Assembly: GCA_002239025.1 (NCBI GenBank)
Contig: MPNM01000006.1
Span: 1 to 64,000 of the forward strand
Reading direction: 5' to 3'
Length of the DNA: 64,000 nt
Origin: Chloroflexi bacterium bin125
Lineage (GTDB): Bacteria; Chloroflexota; Dehalococcoidia; Bin125
Both the position numbers and the translations under genes were made by a program. The notes beneath the pieces are model-generated. The model worked only from the letters and a program-made list of their open reading frames with translations. It was not told the origin of the DNA and searched no databases. This document shows positions 24,331 through 32,926 of this stretch, piece by piece; within the stretch, counting starts at the first letter, position 1; each line of letters starts with the position of its first letter.

Positions 24331-25500
24331 ATGGAAGTGTTGATGTCGGAAGAACAGCGGATGATCACCGGCGCAGTGCGCCGATTCGTGCGCGAAGAGG
24401 TGCAACCGCTGGAGCGCGATCTGGATCCCGACGCGGTCGAGTTGCCGCCAGGTGAACTGGACCGGCTCAAGGGCATCGTCCAGCAGATGGGGCTCTATCA
24501 CATCGACGTGCCCGAGGACTACGGCGGCCCCGGCCTGGAGCTGACCACACGCGGTCTGGTGGCCGAAGAAATGTCGCAGCATCGCGCCGGTCTGTACTTG
24601 CCCTGTTACGGGGCGTTCGGATCGGCCGGATTGGCTCAACTGTATGCCGCGTCGGACGATCAACAGGACCGCTATCTGTATCCGATGCTGAACGGTGAGA
24701 AGCGAGCCTTCTTCGGCTTGACCGAGCCCTCGGGAGGATCAGACCCGGCGCGCGCCATTCAGACCAAGGCCGTCAAAGACGGTGACGACTGGATCCTCAA
24801 CGGATCAAAACTGTTCAGCTCGGGTGCCGACCGTGCCGATTTTGGTCTGGTCTTCGCGCGTACCGATCCAGCCAAGGGCCGACGAGGCATCTCCGCGTTC
24901 CTTGTCGACACCGACTCACCCGGCTTCGAGGTCCGCCGCGTCGTGCATACGCTGCGCTCTGCGAACTATGGGACCGAGTTGTCATTCGATGATGTCCGAG
25001 TGCCGGCCGCGAATCTCGTGGGCGAGGAGGGCGGCGGGTTCTCGCTTGCTAACGCCAACTTGACGCGTCAACGGATTCCTTATTCGGCGACCTGCATCGG
25101 CATCGCCGTCGCCGCACAGGAGATGGCGATTTCGTACTCGCAGCAGCGTGAGACCTTCGGCGCGGCGCTCGCATCTCGACAGGCGATCCAGTGGATGATC
25201 GTCGACAATGAGATTGACATCCGCACGGGCAGGATGATGTACCTCGCCGCCGCTGAGAAGGCCGAGCAGGACGAGCCATTCCGCTTCGAGGCGGCGATGG
25301 CCAAGTTGACATCGACCGAGGGCGCGAGCCGTGTCGTCGACCGTGCAATCCAGATTCACGGCGGTATCGGCGTGACCAAGGACCTGCCGCTCGAGCGTTG
25401 GTATCGCGAAATGCGCATCCGTCGAATCGGCGAAGGTCCATCCGAAGTGCAACGAATCATCATGGCGCGCGACCTGCTGGGTCGCGGCAGCAGCGGGTAG
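24331..25500 (+). CDS. Acyl-CoA dehydrogenase
   Basis: This 389-residue flavoprotein has all acyl-CoA dehydrogenase blocks: 'YHIDVPEDYGGPGL', 'FFGLTEPSGGSDPA' (FAD/substrate loop), 'WILNGSKLFSSGADRADF', 'TRQRIPYSATCIGIA', 'RQAIQWMIVDNEIDI' and the C-terminal 'AIQIHGGIGVTKDLPLERWY'. It inserts the alpha-beta double bond into an acyl-CoA using FAD, passing electrons to ETF. It is co-directional with CaiB and crotonase genes, giving a CoA-activation, dehydrogenation, hydration sequence. Chain specificity is unknown. Confidence 0.92.
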   Translation: MEVLMSEEQRMITGAVRRFVREEVQPLERDLDPDAVELPPGELDRLKGIVQQMGLYHIDVPEDYGGPGLELTTRGLVAEEMSQHRAGLYLPCYGAFGSAGLAQLYAASDDQQDRYLYPMLNGEKRAFFGLTEPSGGSDPARAIQTKAVKDGDDWILNGSKLFSSGADRADFGLVFARTDPAKGRRGISAFLVDTDSPGFEVRRVVHTLRSANYGTELSFDDVRVPAANLVGEEGGGFSLANANLTRQRIPYSATCIGIAVAAQEMAISYSQQRETFGAALASRQAIQWMIVDNEIDIRTGRMMYLAAAEKAEQDEPFRFEAAMAKLTSTEGASRVVDRAIQIHGGIGVTKDLPLERWYREMRIRRIGEGPSEVQRIIMARDLLGRGSSG

Positions 25501-25509
25501 CCAAGTGTT

Positions 25510-25541
25510 CCCTCTCCCCCAGGAGGGCTAGGGTGAGGGTG
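25510..25541. repeat. Short palindromic repeat, family B
   Basis: CCCTCTCCCCCAGGAGGG followed by TAGGGTGAGGGTG. Related modules occur near 57.4, 57.5 and 62.9 kb. It sits in the short gap between the acyl-CoA dehydrogenase and crotonase genes. Confidence 0.6.
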
Positions 25542-25585
25542 CTCTGCGTCCCCACCGACTGAGTGAAATGAAGAGGAGCCGGAGT

Positions 25586-26347
25586 GTGAGCGAAATCATC
25601 GAAGTCGCCGTCGAGGGCGCAGTGCGGACGGTCACACTGAACCGTCCAGAAAAGCGAAATGCGCTCAACAGCGAGATGCTCGTTGAACTGCATGCCGCAT
25701 TCTCTGGCGTGCCCTCGCCTGAGGAGCGGGTCGCCGTGATCCGTGCCAACGGACCCGTGTTTTGCGCTGGTCTCGATTTGCGCGAGCGCGAGGAAGGATT
25801 GCCCGGCGGCGACGTGTCAATCGAGCAAATGCTGGATGCGATTCAGCATTGGCCATTGCCCGTCGTTGCGGTAGTTCAGGGAGACGCCATCGCCGGCGGC
25901 AATGAGCTTGCGCTGCACTGTGACTTTGTCGTCGCTGACATTCAGGCGAAGTTCGGAATGTCGCTGGCGCAGATTGGCCTGGCGCCGTCGTGGTTCCTGG
26001 CCAAGAAGCTGCTCGAGGTCGCTGGTCCGGTGGCGACGCGAGAAATCCTGCTGCTTGGTGATCGCATCCCGGCATGGCGGATGCACGAGTGGGGCGCAAT
26101 TGCGAGAGTTGCACCGGAGGGTGAGTTGGAAGAGTTTGCCGACGCACTGATCGATCGCCTGAGCAAGAACGCGCCGCTCAGCCTGATAGCGATGAAGGCG
26201 CTGATCGTGCGAGAGATGGATTTCCGCGATCACATTCCGCATGAAGATGTCGACGAGCTCGTGCAGGCCACTCGCGCGTCGTCGGATGCGAAGGAAGGCA
26301 TCAGGGCGCTATTCGAGCGTCGACCGCCGGCGTTTGTCGGGGAGTGA
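25586..26347 (+). CDS. Enoyl-CoA hydratase/isomerase (crotonase) family protein
   Basis: This crotonase-fold protein of 253 residues has 'LNRPEKRNALNSEML', the oxyanion loop 'NGPVFCAGLDLRE' and 'DAIAGGNELALHCDFVVAD'. The first catalytic Glu is kept in 'GGNELAL', but the second, normally in 'FGxPE', is replaced by Leu ('FGMSLAQIGLAPS'), so it may be an isomerase or hydrolase rather than a hydratase. The GTG start has AGAGGAG about 9 bases upstream; an ATG six codons earlier is the alternative. It follows the acyl-CoA dehydrogenase. Confidence 0.88.
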   Translation: MSEIIEVAVEGAVRTVTLNRPEKRNALNSEMLVELHAAFSGVPSPEERVAVIRANGPVFCAGLDLREREEGLPGGDVSIEQMLDAIQHWPLPVVAVVQGDAIAGGNELALHCDFVVADIQAKFGMSLAQIGLAPSWFLAKKLLEVAGPVATREILLLGDRIPAWRMHEWGAIARVAPEGELEEFADALIDRLSKNAPLSLIAMKALIVREMDFRDHIPHEDVDELVQATRASSDAKEGIRALFERRPPAFVGE

Positions 26348-26377
26348 TTGAGTCGGCTGTTGCGCACGCGATGGTCT

Positions 26378-26411
26378 CGTCATACCCGCGCTCTGACGCG
26401 GGTATCTCGTA
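26378..26411. repeat. Palindromic repeat, family C, single half
   Basis: GTCATACCCGCG...CGCGGGTATCTCG, matching the left half of the composite near 3.1 kb. It lies between convergent genes. Confidence 0.65.
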
Positions 26412-26530
26412 GCGGTCAGCACGACCCTGAGGAGGCGGCTGAGCGGCTAAAGACAGTACGGTTGCTGAGGTTCTTCAGTCGGTGCAGTACTCATCGAGAT
26501 TTCCGCGTAAAGCGGGGACTGTGAGGGTTA

Positions 26531-28423
26531 CTACCCTGACACCACCGGATCCCCTGGACGGCGGAAGGCGAAGCCTCCGGAGCCTCCGTTGAATGCTCCT
26601 TCGACGACTGAGGTGGTTGGTTTGACTGCTTGGTTGACCACTGGCAGCAGGAGACGCGCGGCTCTCTCTCCTCCGAGCAGGATGGAGAGCGTGGCCTCAT
26701 CTCCCTGCGTGGGAACGACGAGGTTCTCGGCGTCGGCCCCGCTGATGGTGAGTCTCAGACGATCTCCGGCTCGGACTGTTGCGGAGACCGGGTAGAGCTC
26801 GAGGCTGAGGCGCATCGGGTCGCCGGGAATGACTGGGCTGAGGTCCGCCTTGCTCCAGCTATGCCAGTACGGGCCTTCGTGCCCTCCTGGGTCATCACCG
26901 AGACGGCGATAGGCGAAGTTGAGGAAACCTTCCGAGAGGTAAGCCGCTCCGCCATCCGCGGAGATCTGTTCCAGCGTGACTACGATCGCGCCTCGGTCGG
27001 AATCCGTTGAGAGTTCCAGCTCCAACGCCGGCCAGCCGGTGACCTCGACGTCTTCGGACAGCGGCTCAGTCGTGAAGGCGAGACACTGCTTGGCCCGGGC
27101 GTTGAGGTCGGTGGTGTTGATGAACATGTCATCGACGTAGTAGCTGTGTCGAGTCATCGGTCCGAGGCTGACATCGTGGTTGACCTCATACTCCAGGACT
27201 TCGGATTCGACAGGGAATGCTTCAGAGAGTTTCCCGTCAGGGGTCAGCCAGTGGCTGCGATATCGGGCTTCGGGCAGCGGCAGTCGCGGGGCCGACTTCC
27301 AGGTCGTGGCGCCCGATGGCTCGGTCGCCGCGTAGTGGACTGGCGACTCGTCCATGATCCCGTTGTCGATGCCTTTGAGCCAATAGTCGAACCAGCGACG
27401 CAGTTCCGGGTCTCCGCCCTGCCCGTGATTCCAGGGTCCAACGATCAGCTTCTTGGGCACGTCGAGGCGGTTGAATGCGTCGATCAGGTAGCCGGGGAAG
27501 GTGAGGTCCCACCAACCGGTGACGATGTAGGTCGGCACGCCGCTCTCGTTGATCAGGTCGCAGGAGTCGAACCAGCCGCTGGCCACTTCGCCCAGACCGA
27601 GATCAGGACGAGGACGTCGGCGATTCAGTCCGTCGAAGGACGACATCCGCGTGACATCGCGGGGGTCCATCTCCGAGAAGGTTTCGACCCAGCGGTAGCG
27701 ATCCGGTGATCGTTCAGATTCGGCCTCGGCCTGTAGCTGCTCACCGTCCGAGCCATCGACCGGCGCGGCCGGTTCGTTCTCGGAGATGCCCTTGTGCAGG
27801 CGCTCCCAGACCCGGGCGAAGCTGCTAATCGCCAGGCCGCCGTCGACATAACAATGCGGCAAGCCCGGGTATTGCGGTGCGATGCAGGTCAGTCCATTGG
27901 GCCTATGGGCGGCAGTGAAGAACTGCATCATCCCCTCATAGGAGATGCCGACCATCCCGACGCGTCCGGATGACCACGGCTGTTCACAGATCCAATCGAT
28001 GACCGCCGCCATGTCCTGGCCCGCCAGCCATGAATCTCCATATTCCGCGCCGAATGACGCTCCGGTGCCGCGAATGTCGACTGAGACGAAGCGATAACCG
28101 TGGTGGACCAGATCGCGCGCGATTGGCCGCTCTTCGTATTGCGTCACCAGTTCGCCCGGCTCGATTGCGCTGAGCTCATCGGCATAGCGAGCCACGGCAT
28201 CGCCGTGCGCCGACTTTTCGAACGCACGCCGATACGGAGTCGAATGCAGGACCGCCGGTGTCTGCCCGTCCAGCACCTGTCCGTTCATCGTCGGATGCAA
28301 GACGTCAATGGCGATGCGGCAGCCGTCCTTCATCGTCAGGTAGCGGGATTCTCTTGCGTAGCCATCGGCGACTTGCTCTGTAAACCCGTCATAGACGCCT
28401 AGCATGGAACGTTTCGTAGTCAT
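26531..28423 (-). CDS. CocE/NonD-family hydrolase (X-Pro dipeptidyl-peptidase S15-like)
   Basis: This 630-residue enzyme opens with 'YLTMKDGCRIAIDVLHP', then 'VSVDIRGTGASFGAEY' and the nucleophile elbow 'VGMVGISYEGMMQFFTA' (G-x-S-Y-x-G), a helical cap, 'KLIVGPWNHGQGG' (catalytic His) and a C-terminal jelly-roll domain from about residue 400 ('PVSATVRAGDRLRLTISGAD'). This matches cocaine esterase CocE and related acylhydrolases. No signal peptide is seen. The natural ester or amide substrate is unknown. It is divergent from the P450 genes. Confidence 0.9.
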   Translation of the reverse strand: MTTKRSMLGVYDGFTEQVADGYARESRYLTMKDGCRIAIDVLHPTMNGQVLDGQTPAVLHSTPYRRAFEKSAHGDAVARYADELSAIEPGELVTQYEERPIARDLVHHGYRFVSVDIRGTGASFGAEYGDSWLAGQDMAAVIDWICEQPWSSGRVGMVGISYEGMMQFFTAAHRPNGLTCIAPQYPGLPHCYVDGGLAISSFARVWERLHKGISENEPAAPVDGSDGEQLQAEAESERSPDRYRWVETFSEMDPRDVTRMSSFDGLNRRRPRPDLGLGEVASGWFDSCDLINESGVPTYIVTGWWDLTFPGYLIDAFNRLDVPKKLIVGPWNHGQGGDPELRRWFDYWLKGIDNGIMDESPVHYAATEPSGATTWKSAPRLPLPEARYRSHWLTPDGKLSEAFPVESEVLEYEVNHDVSLGPMTRHSYYVDDMFINTTDLNARAKQCLAFTTEPLSEDVEVTGWPALELELSTDSDRGAIVVTLEQISADGGAAYLSEGFLNFAYRRLGDDPGGHEGPYWHSWSKADLSPVIPGDPMRLSLELYPVSATVRAGDRLRLTISGADAENLVVPTQGDEATLSILLGGERAARLLLPVVNQAVKPTTSVVEGAFNGGSGGFAFRRPGDPVVSG

Positions 28424-28519
28424 CTGTGGTCTCCCAATGATCGCTGTCGAGCACTGCGCGGATTGATAATCTCAAGTTGCAAGGTACTCCTGCGTCCCGT
28501 CTGTATCGGGAGAGTCGCC

Positions 28520-29797
28520 ATGACTAGCTCACTACCGAAATGCCCGCAGTCGCTCGATGAAGTTGACATCACGTCGCCCGATGCCTTTGTGCAGCATGGA
28601 TATCCCTATCCGCATTGGGCATTCTTGCGAGAACACGCTCCCGTCTACTGGTACGAGAGACCGGGAATCGAGCCGTTCTGGGCGATCACAAAGTACGACG
28701 ACATCCAACGCATCTCCCGAGACCCGAAGACGTTCTCGAACAAGACGGACATCGCAATTCGCGCTGACCCTGGAGAGATCAACCAGACAAGCTCGACGCA
28801 GACCAATCACTTGCTGCAGATGGATCCGCCAGAGCATGCCGAGTACCGATCGTTGGTCAATCGGCGCTTCACACCTCGTGGACTGAGCATCCTTGAAGAC
28901 CGGATCGACGAGATCTCGGCGGACATCGTTGACCGAGTGGCGGCAGAACTGGTCAACGACATCTCGCGCCGAGGACAAGCGGAGTTCGTGTCCGACGTAT
29001 CGGCTCGAATGCCACTGACGGCCATTTGCGAGCTGCTTGGTGTTCCTCGCGATCGCTGGGAGGACATTCACGTCTGGACCAACGAAACGATCGGCGCCTC
29101 AGACCCCGAGTTCCAGAAGGGTCGCACGCGACGAGAGACAGCGCGCGCCGGCGCGCAGGCGCTGTTTGTCTACTTCATGCAACTTGCAGAGCAGAAGCGT
29201 AGACAGCCTGCCGACGACCTGATGACCACGCTCGTGCAGGCCGAACTGCATGGCGAGCCGCTTAACGCTATTGACCTGCTCTCCTACGCCTTCATCCTGA
29301 TTCTCGGCGGCAACGAGACGACGCGAAACGCCACCAGCGGCGGTTTGCTTGCTCTGATTGAGAATCCAGACCAGATGCAGCTATTGCGCTCGGATCGATC
29401 GCTGATCGATAGCGCCGTTGAAGAGATCTTGCGTTGGACCTCGCCGATCATCCACTTTGGACGCCTGGTCACCGAAGATGTCGAGATTGCCGAACAGTCC
29501 ATTGCTGCCGGTGAGAAGGTTGTGATGTGGTACCCGTCAGGGAATCGGGACGAGGACATCTTCGACGAACCGGACCAGTTCCTGGTTGGTCGCGATCCAA
29601 ATGAGCACATCGCATTTGGCGGGTTCGGCGAGCACTTCTGCCTGGGCGCCAACCTGGCCAGGCTCGAGTTGCGCTCGATCTTCAACCACGTGCTTGACCG
29701 GCTCGACGACATCCAACTCGACGGTGACGTGGAACGGCTGCGGTCAGGATTTGTGGGTGGAATCAAACACTTGCCAATCAGTTTCTCTGCCGTCTGA
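28520..29797 (+). CDS. Cytochrome P450, copy 1
   Basis: This 425-residue soluble P450 has the I-helix 'LGGNETTRNATSGG', the ExxR motif in 'EEILRW', and the heme loop 'FGGFGEHFCLGANLAR' with its Cys thiolate. The Gly-Asn-Glu-Thr-Thr-Arg-Asn helix is the type seen in the CYP124/125/142 group, which oxidises methyl-branched lipids and sterols. The ATG is preferred over an upstream one because a GGGAG sits at normal spacing and it fits family length. A ferredoxin partner is not next to it. Confidence 0.93.
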   Translation: MTSSLPKCPQSLDEVDITSPDAFVQHGYPYPHWAFLREHAPVYWYERPGIEPFWAITKYDDIQRISRDPKTFSNKTDIAIRADPGEINQTSSTQTNHLLQMDPPEHAEYRSLVNRRFTPRGLSILEDRIDEISADIVDRVAAELVNDISRRGQAEFVSDVSARMPLTAICELLGVPRDRWEDIHVWTNETIGASDPEFQKGRTRRETARAGAQALFVYFMQLAEQKRRQPADDLMTTLVQAELHGEPLNAIDLLSYAFILILGGNETTRNATSGGLLALIENPDQMQLLRSDRSLIDSAVEEILRWTSPIIHFGRLVTEDVEIAEQSIAAGEKVVMWYPSGNRDEDIFDEPDQFLVGRDPNEHIAFGGFGEHFCLGANLARLELRSIFNHVLDRLDDIQLDGDVERLRSGFVGGIKHLPISFSAV

Positions 29798-29878
29798 GCC
29801 GTTTTGATCTAGTGAGGCTCATTGATTTCGATACTCTGAACCGAGACCGGCCAGAGTTTCCGATGAGCGGAGCGTGCC

Positions 29879-31150
29879 ATGACATCGATGACGATGACGC
29901 TAGATCAGATTGACCTGGTCACTCCCGAGCTCTACGGCTCGCGCGGCTATCCCTGGGAAGAGTGGGCGATTCAGCGCCGCGAAGCGCCGATTTACCTGTA
30001 CGACCGGCCGGGCGTGACACCGTTCTGGTCGATCACCAAGTACGACGACATCCAGCACATCTCGCGTGACCCCGAGACCTTCATCAGCAGCAAGCGGCTG
30101 GTCATTCGTTCCGCAGGATCGGGTGACGGCGGCGCCAGCGATCCGTCGCTGACAGTGCCCAATCTGATCAATATGGACCCGCCCGAGCACGGTAAGTACC
30201 GAAACACGACCAGTCGGCGATTCTCGCCGCGAGGAATGCGATTGCTGGAAGATCGGATCGACGAAATCGCCGAAGAAGTGGTTGACGAGGCAGCGGCGCA
30301 TCTAGTCGATCAACTGACCGATCGACGCTCAGGCGATTTCGTGCGCGATGTCGCGGCCAAGATGCCGATGGCGGCGATCTGTGAGTTGCTCGCGGTCGAG
30401 CGGGACTCGTGGGAAGACATCTTCCGCTACACGAACGAGTTCCTGGGATCCGAAGACCCGGAGTATCAGCAAGGCCGGACGCGTCGTGAGACCTGGCAGG
30501 CGGGGATGCGCGGCTTGCAGATGTTTTTCACCGAGCACATCGCTCGCAAGCGCCGTGAGCCGGATGACAGCGTGATGACCACGCTGGTGCAGGCCGAGAT
30601 CGATGGCGAGCCGATGCCGGATCACGAGATTCTCTCCTACGCCGTGCTGCTTATTCTGGCCGGCAACGAGACGACGCGGAATGCCACTTCTGGTGGATTG
30701 CAGGCGTTAATCGAGCATCCAGAGCAGTACGACCGACTTCGTGCTCAGCCAGAGTTGTTGGACAGCGCCGTCGAGGAAATGCTGCGCTGGACATCGCCGG
30801 TCGTGCACTTCGCCCGGACTGTGACAAAAGACACCGAGGTCGGAGGCGTGCCAATGAAGGCCGGCGAAACGCTGGCGATGTGGTACCCCTCCGCCAACCG
30901 CGACGAGGACCATTTCGTCAACCCCGACGTCTTCGACATCGGCAGGTCACCGAATGAACACCTGGCGTTCGGAGGCTTCGGCGAGCACTTCTGTCTCGGA
31001 GCCAACCTGGCCCGCCTGGAGATGCGCTCAGTCTTCCGGCACGTGATCGGCAAGTTGGACAACTTCGCACTCGATGGTGAGGTCGAGCGGTTGTCGTCTG
31101 GGCTGATCGGCGGGATCAAGCGCCTGCCGATCACATACACGGCGAGATAG
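29879..31150 (+). CDS. Cytochrome P450, copy 2
   Basis: This 423-residue P450 parallels the preceding one throughout ('ITKYDDIQHISRDPETF', 'NMDPPEHGKYRNTTSRRFSPR', 'LAGNETTRNATSGGLQALIE', 'FGGFGEHFCLGANLAR'). ExxR ('EEMLRW') and the heme Cys are intact. It is 81 bases downstream and likely co-transcribed. The pair is an apparent tandem duplication whose N-terminal thirds have diverged, so substrate range probably differs. Confidence 0.93.
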   Translation: MTSMTMTLDQIDLVTPELYGSRGYPWEEWAIQRREAPIYLYDRPGVTPFWSITKYDDIQHISRDPETFISSKRLVIRSAGSGDGGASDPSLTVPNLINMDPPEHGKYRNTTSRRFSPRGMRLLEDRIDEIAEEVVDEAAAHLVDQLTDRRSGDFVRDVAAKMPMAAICELLAVERDSWEDIFRYTNEFLGSEDPEYQQGRTRRETWQAGMRGLQMFFTEHIARKRREPDDSVMTTLVQAEIDGEPMPDHEILSYAVLLILAGNETTRNATSGGLQALIEHPEQYDRLRAQPELLDSAVEEMLRWTSPVVHFARTVTKDTEVGGVPMKAGETLAMWYPSANRDEDHFVNPDVFDIGRSPNEHLAFGGFGEHFCLGANLARLEMRSVFRHVIGKLDNFALDGEVERLSSGLIGGIKRLPITYTAR

Positions 31151-31218
31151 CATATTTGTCGCCAATCCGATTGGTAAGAGATGCGAGGTTTTCTTCGGAG
31201 CACAGCTGCTGTTTCCTT

Positions 31219-31247
31219 TTGACAACCTGAGAGTCCACTCATACGAT
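31219..31247 (+). promoter_or_regulatory. Sigma-70-type promoter for the NYN gene
   Basis: A perfect TTGACA -35 box, 17 bases, and a TACGAT -10 box (4 of 6). It predicts a leader of roughly 110 bases before the NYN start codon. Confidence 0.65.
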
Positions 31248-31305
31248 TGTGGCGCGCGCTGCGGGTGCGGCAGTCGTTACTGTCGTCAGCCCGTGCAATT
31301 GACTA

Positions 31306-31340
31306 CCCCGTCATCCGGCTTAGCGCACCGGAGGACGGGG
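31306..31340 (+). promoter_or_regulatory. Strong leader hairpin upstream of the NYN gene
   Basis: CCCCGTC pairs with GACGGGG and TCCGG with CCGGA, separated by one A-G mismatch, with a 9-base loop. The stem ends 22 bases before the start codon. No T-run follows, so it is not a simple terminator. Confidence 0.6.
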
Positions 31341-31343
31341 ATT

Positions 31344-31358
31344 TCCTCTGTCTGAGGA
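31344..31358 (+). promoter_or_regulatory. Small hairpin masking the NYN-gene ribosome binding site
   Basis: TCCTC, a 5-base loop, then GAGGA. The 3' arm is the likely Shine-Dalgarno sequence, 4 bases before ATG, so translation could be gated. Confidence 0.5.
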
Positions 31359-31362
31359 TTTC

Positions 31363-31965
31363 ATGGCTGGGCGTGTGTCGCTGTTCATCGACCTTCAGAA
31401 CTTCTATCACGGTGCTCGCAGGGCGTTCCACAGGAGGGGTGGTCCGGGTTCCCTGGGACAGATATCTCCATGGAAGCTGGGCGAGTTGCTGTGCGCCAAA
31501 CCAGTGCAAGATTCGAACTCACAGGAGCGGGAGCTGATGGAGGTGCGTGTCTACCGCGGTATGCCGCGTCTCGGGTCTCCTGGTTACGACGCGGTCCAAC
31601 GGCAACATGCTCACTGGGCGAATAACGGAGTGACCGTGATCACTCGACCGCTTCGCCGCAGGAACGATTCGTGGGTCGAAAAGGGCATTGACGTTGAACT
31701 CGCGCTAGACGTTGTTCTTGGCGGGGTCGAAGGACGCTTTGATGTTGGAATCATCTGTTCGGCAGATACGGACATGCTTCCTGCCATAGAGAAGATTCAG
31801 CGCCGAACTCACCAGATTTCCGCGACAGTTGAAGCTGCCAACTGGTGGAGTCCGCCGGAAGTCGACTATCAGCTAGGCAGTGAACCAGGGATTTGGACGC
31901 ACCGACTTGACTCGTACGACTACCGACGTGTGCGCGATCCTCGCAACTACACCCGCCGTCGGTAG
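31363..31965 (+). CDS. NYN-domain (PIN-like) putative ribonuclease
   Basis: This 200-residue protein has the NYN layout: 'VSLFIDLQNFYHG' with the first acidic residue, 'EKGIDVELALDVVLG' and 'VGIICSADTDMLPAIEKIQ' with the Ser-Ala-Asp-Thr-Asp acidic motif. NYN proteins are Mg-dependent PIN-fold nucleases acting on RNA. A strong promoter and two leader hairpins lie upstream, suggesting regulation of its own mRNA. It is monocistronic; the next gene is convergent. Confidence 0.85.
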   Translation: MAGRVSLFIDLQNFYHGARRAFHRRGGPGSLGQISPWKLGELLCAKPVQDSNSQERELMEVRVYRGMPRLGSPGYDAVQRQHAHWANNGVTVITRPLRRRNDSWVEKGIDVELALDVVLGGVEGRFDVGIICSADTDMLPAIEKIQRRTHQISATVEAANWWSPPEVDYQLGSEPGIWTHRLDSYDYRRVRDPRNYTRRR

Positions 31966-32036
31966 CGGCGAGAGGCACCTATCTGTACCAGGGACGAAGG
32001 AAGGCTCCCGCGCGAGCGTGAGAACTGGGAAGAGTC

Positions 32037-32798
32037 CTACAGCGTTGCGCCGCCGTCGACGGTGATGGTTTGACCGGTGACGAAGACGTTTCTCTCGATC
32101 AGCGCGACGATGGCGTCGGCGCAGGTCTCGGGTGTTGCGACTCCACGCAAGGGCGCGGTCTCTCCCAGGCGCTTGCGGCCGGCCTCGTAGGTGTCCTCGC
32201 CCAGCCCGCCTCGGAGCCAGCGACCCTCGATGAAGCCGGGGGCGATCGTGTTGATCCGGATTTCCGGACCGAGGACTCGGGCCAGCGACTTTGTAATCAC
32301 GTTGACGCCGGCCTTGCTTGCCGCGTAGGGAATGCTGGAGCCTCCGCCACCGGCGCCTGCGACGCTGCTGACGTTGACGATCGCTCCCTCGCCAGAAGCT
32401 CGCATATGAGGCGTTGCGGCTCGGGCGCAATTGAAGACGCCTCGCAGATTTGCGCCGATGATGTCGTCCCAGACTTCGTCGGTGACCGCCTCGAGGTCGT
32501 CGTGGGCGATGAAGTGGGTCATTCCGGCGTTGTTGACCAGGATTTCCAGGTGACCGAATTCGTCGACGGCGGATTGGATCAACCGGCGGCAGTCGGCGTC
32601 GGAGCGGGTGTCGGCTTGCACGGCGATGGCTGCGCCACCGGCTGCCTGGATCTCGTCAACGACTCGTTGTCCCGACTCGGCGCCTCGAAAGTAGTTCACG
32701 ACGACTGAGGCGCCAAGCGAGGCGAGCAGCTTTGCCGTCGCTTCTCCGACGCCTGATGATGAGCCGGTGACGACTGCGACTTTACCGTTGATGTCCAT
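32037..32798 (-). CDS. Short-chain dehydrogenase/reductase (3-oxoacyl-reductase-like)
   Basis: This 253-residue classical SDR has 'VAVVTGSSSGVGEATAKLL', 'LVNNAGMTHFIAHD', a catalytic Ser in 'NVSSVAGAGGGG', 'IPYAASKAGVNVITKSL' and 'NTIAPGFIEGRW'. The ATG at 32798 is chosen because it directly precedes the Rossmann strand; upstream sequence is repeat-rich. It is distinct from the tandem pair at 6-8 kb. A ketone/alcohol substrate in acyl or terpenoid catabolism is plausible. Confidence 0.9.
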   Translation of the reverse strand: MDINGKVAVVTGSSSGVGEATAKLLASLGASVVVNYFRGAESGQRVVDEIQAAGGAAIAVQADTRSDADCRRLIQSAVDEFGHLEILVNNAGMTHFIAHDDLEAVTDEVWDDIIGANLRGVFNCARAATPHMRASGEGAIVNVSSVAGAGGGGSSIPYAASKAGVNVITKSLARVLGPEIRINTIAPGFIEGRWLRGGLGEDTYEAGRKRLGETAPLRGVATPETCADAIVALIERNVFVTGQTITVDGGATL

Positions 32799-32824
32799 GG
32801 TGCTCCTCTTCTCGCTTACGTGAC

Positions 32825-32850
32825 GAGACCGCCCCGATTGGAGCGGTCTC
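32825..32850. repeat. Perfect inverted repeat between SDR and amidohydrolase genes
   Basis: GAGACCGC, 10 bases, GCGGTCTC. It may form a hairpin in the transcript after the amidohydrolase gene. No T-run follows on the minus strand. Confidence 0.45.
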
Positions 32851-32864
32851 TTGTGATTCGCGTG

Positions 32865-32917
32865 ACCCCCTCCGTCGCCTTGCGACACCTCCCCCTTTGC
32901 AGGGGGAGGAAAGGGGA
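32865..32917. repeat. Palindromic repeat, family A variant
   Basis: ACCCCCTCCGTCGCCTTGCG, then CACCTCCCCC and AGGGGGAGG; inverted counterpart of the repeat near 7.2 kb. Confidence 0.6.
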
Positions 32918-32926
32918 AACCGAGCG

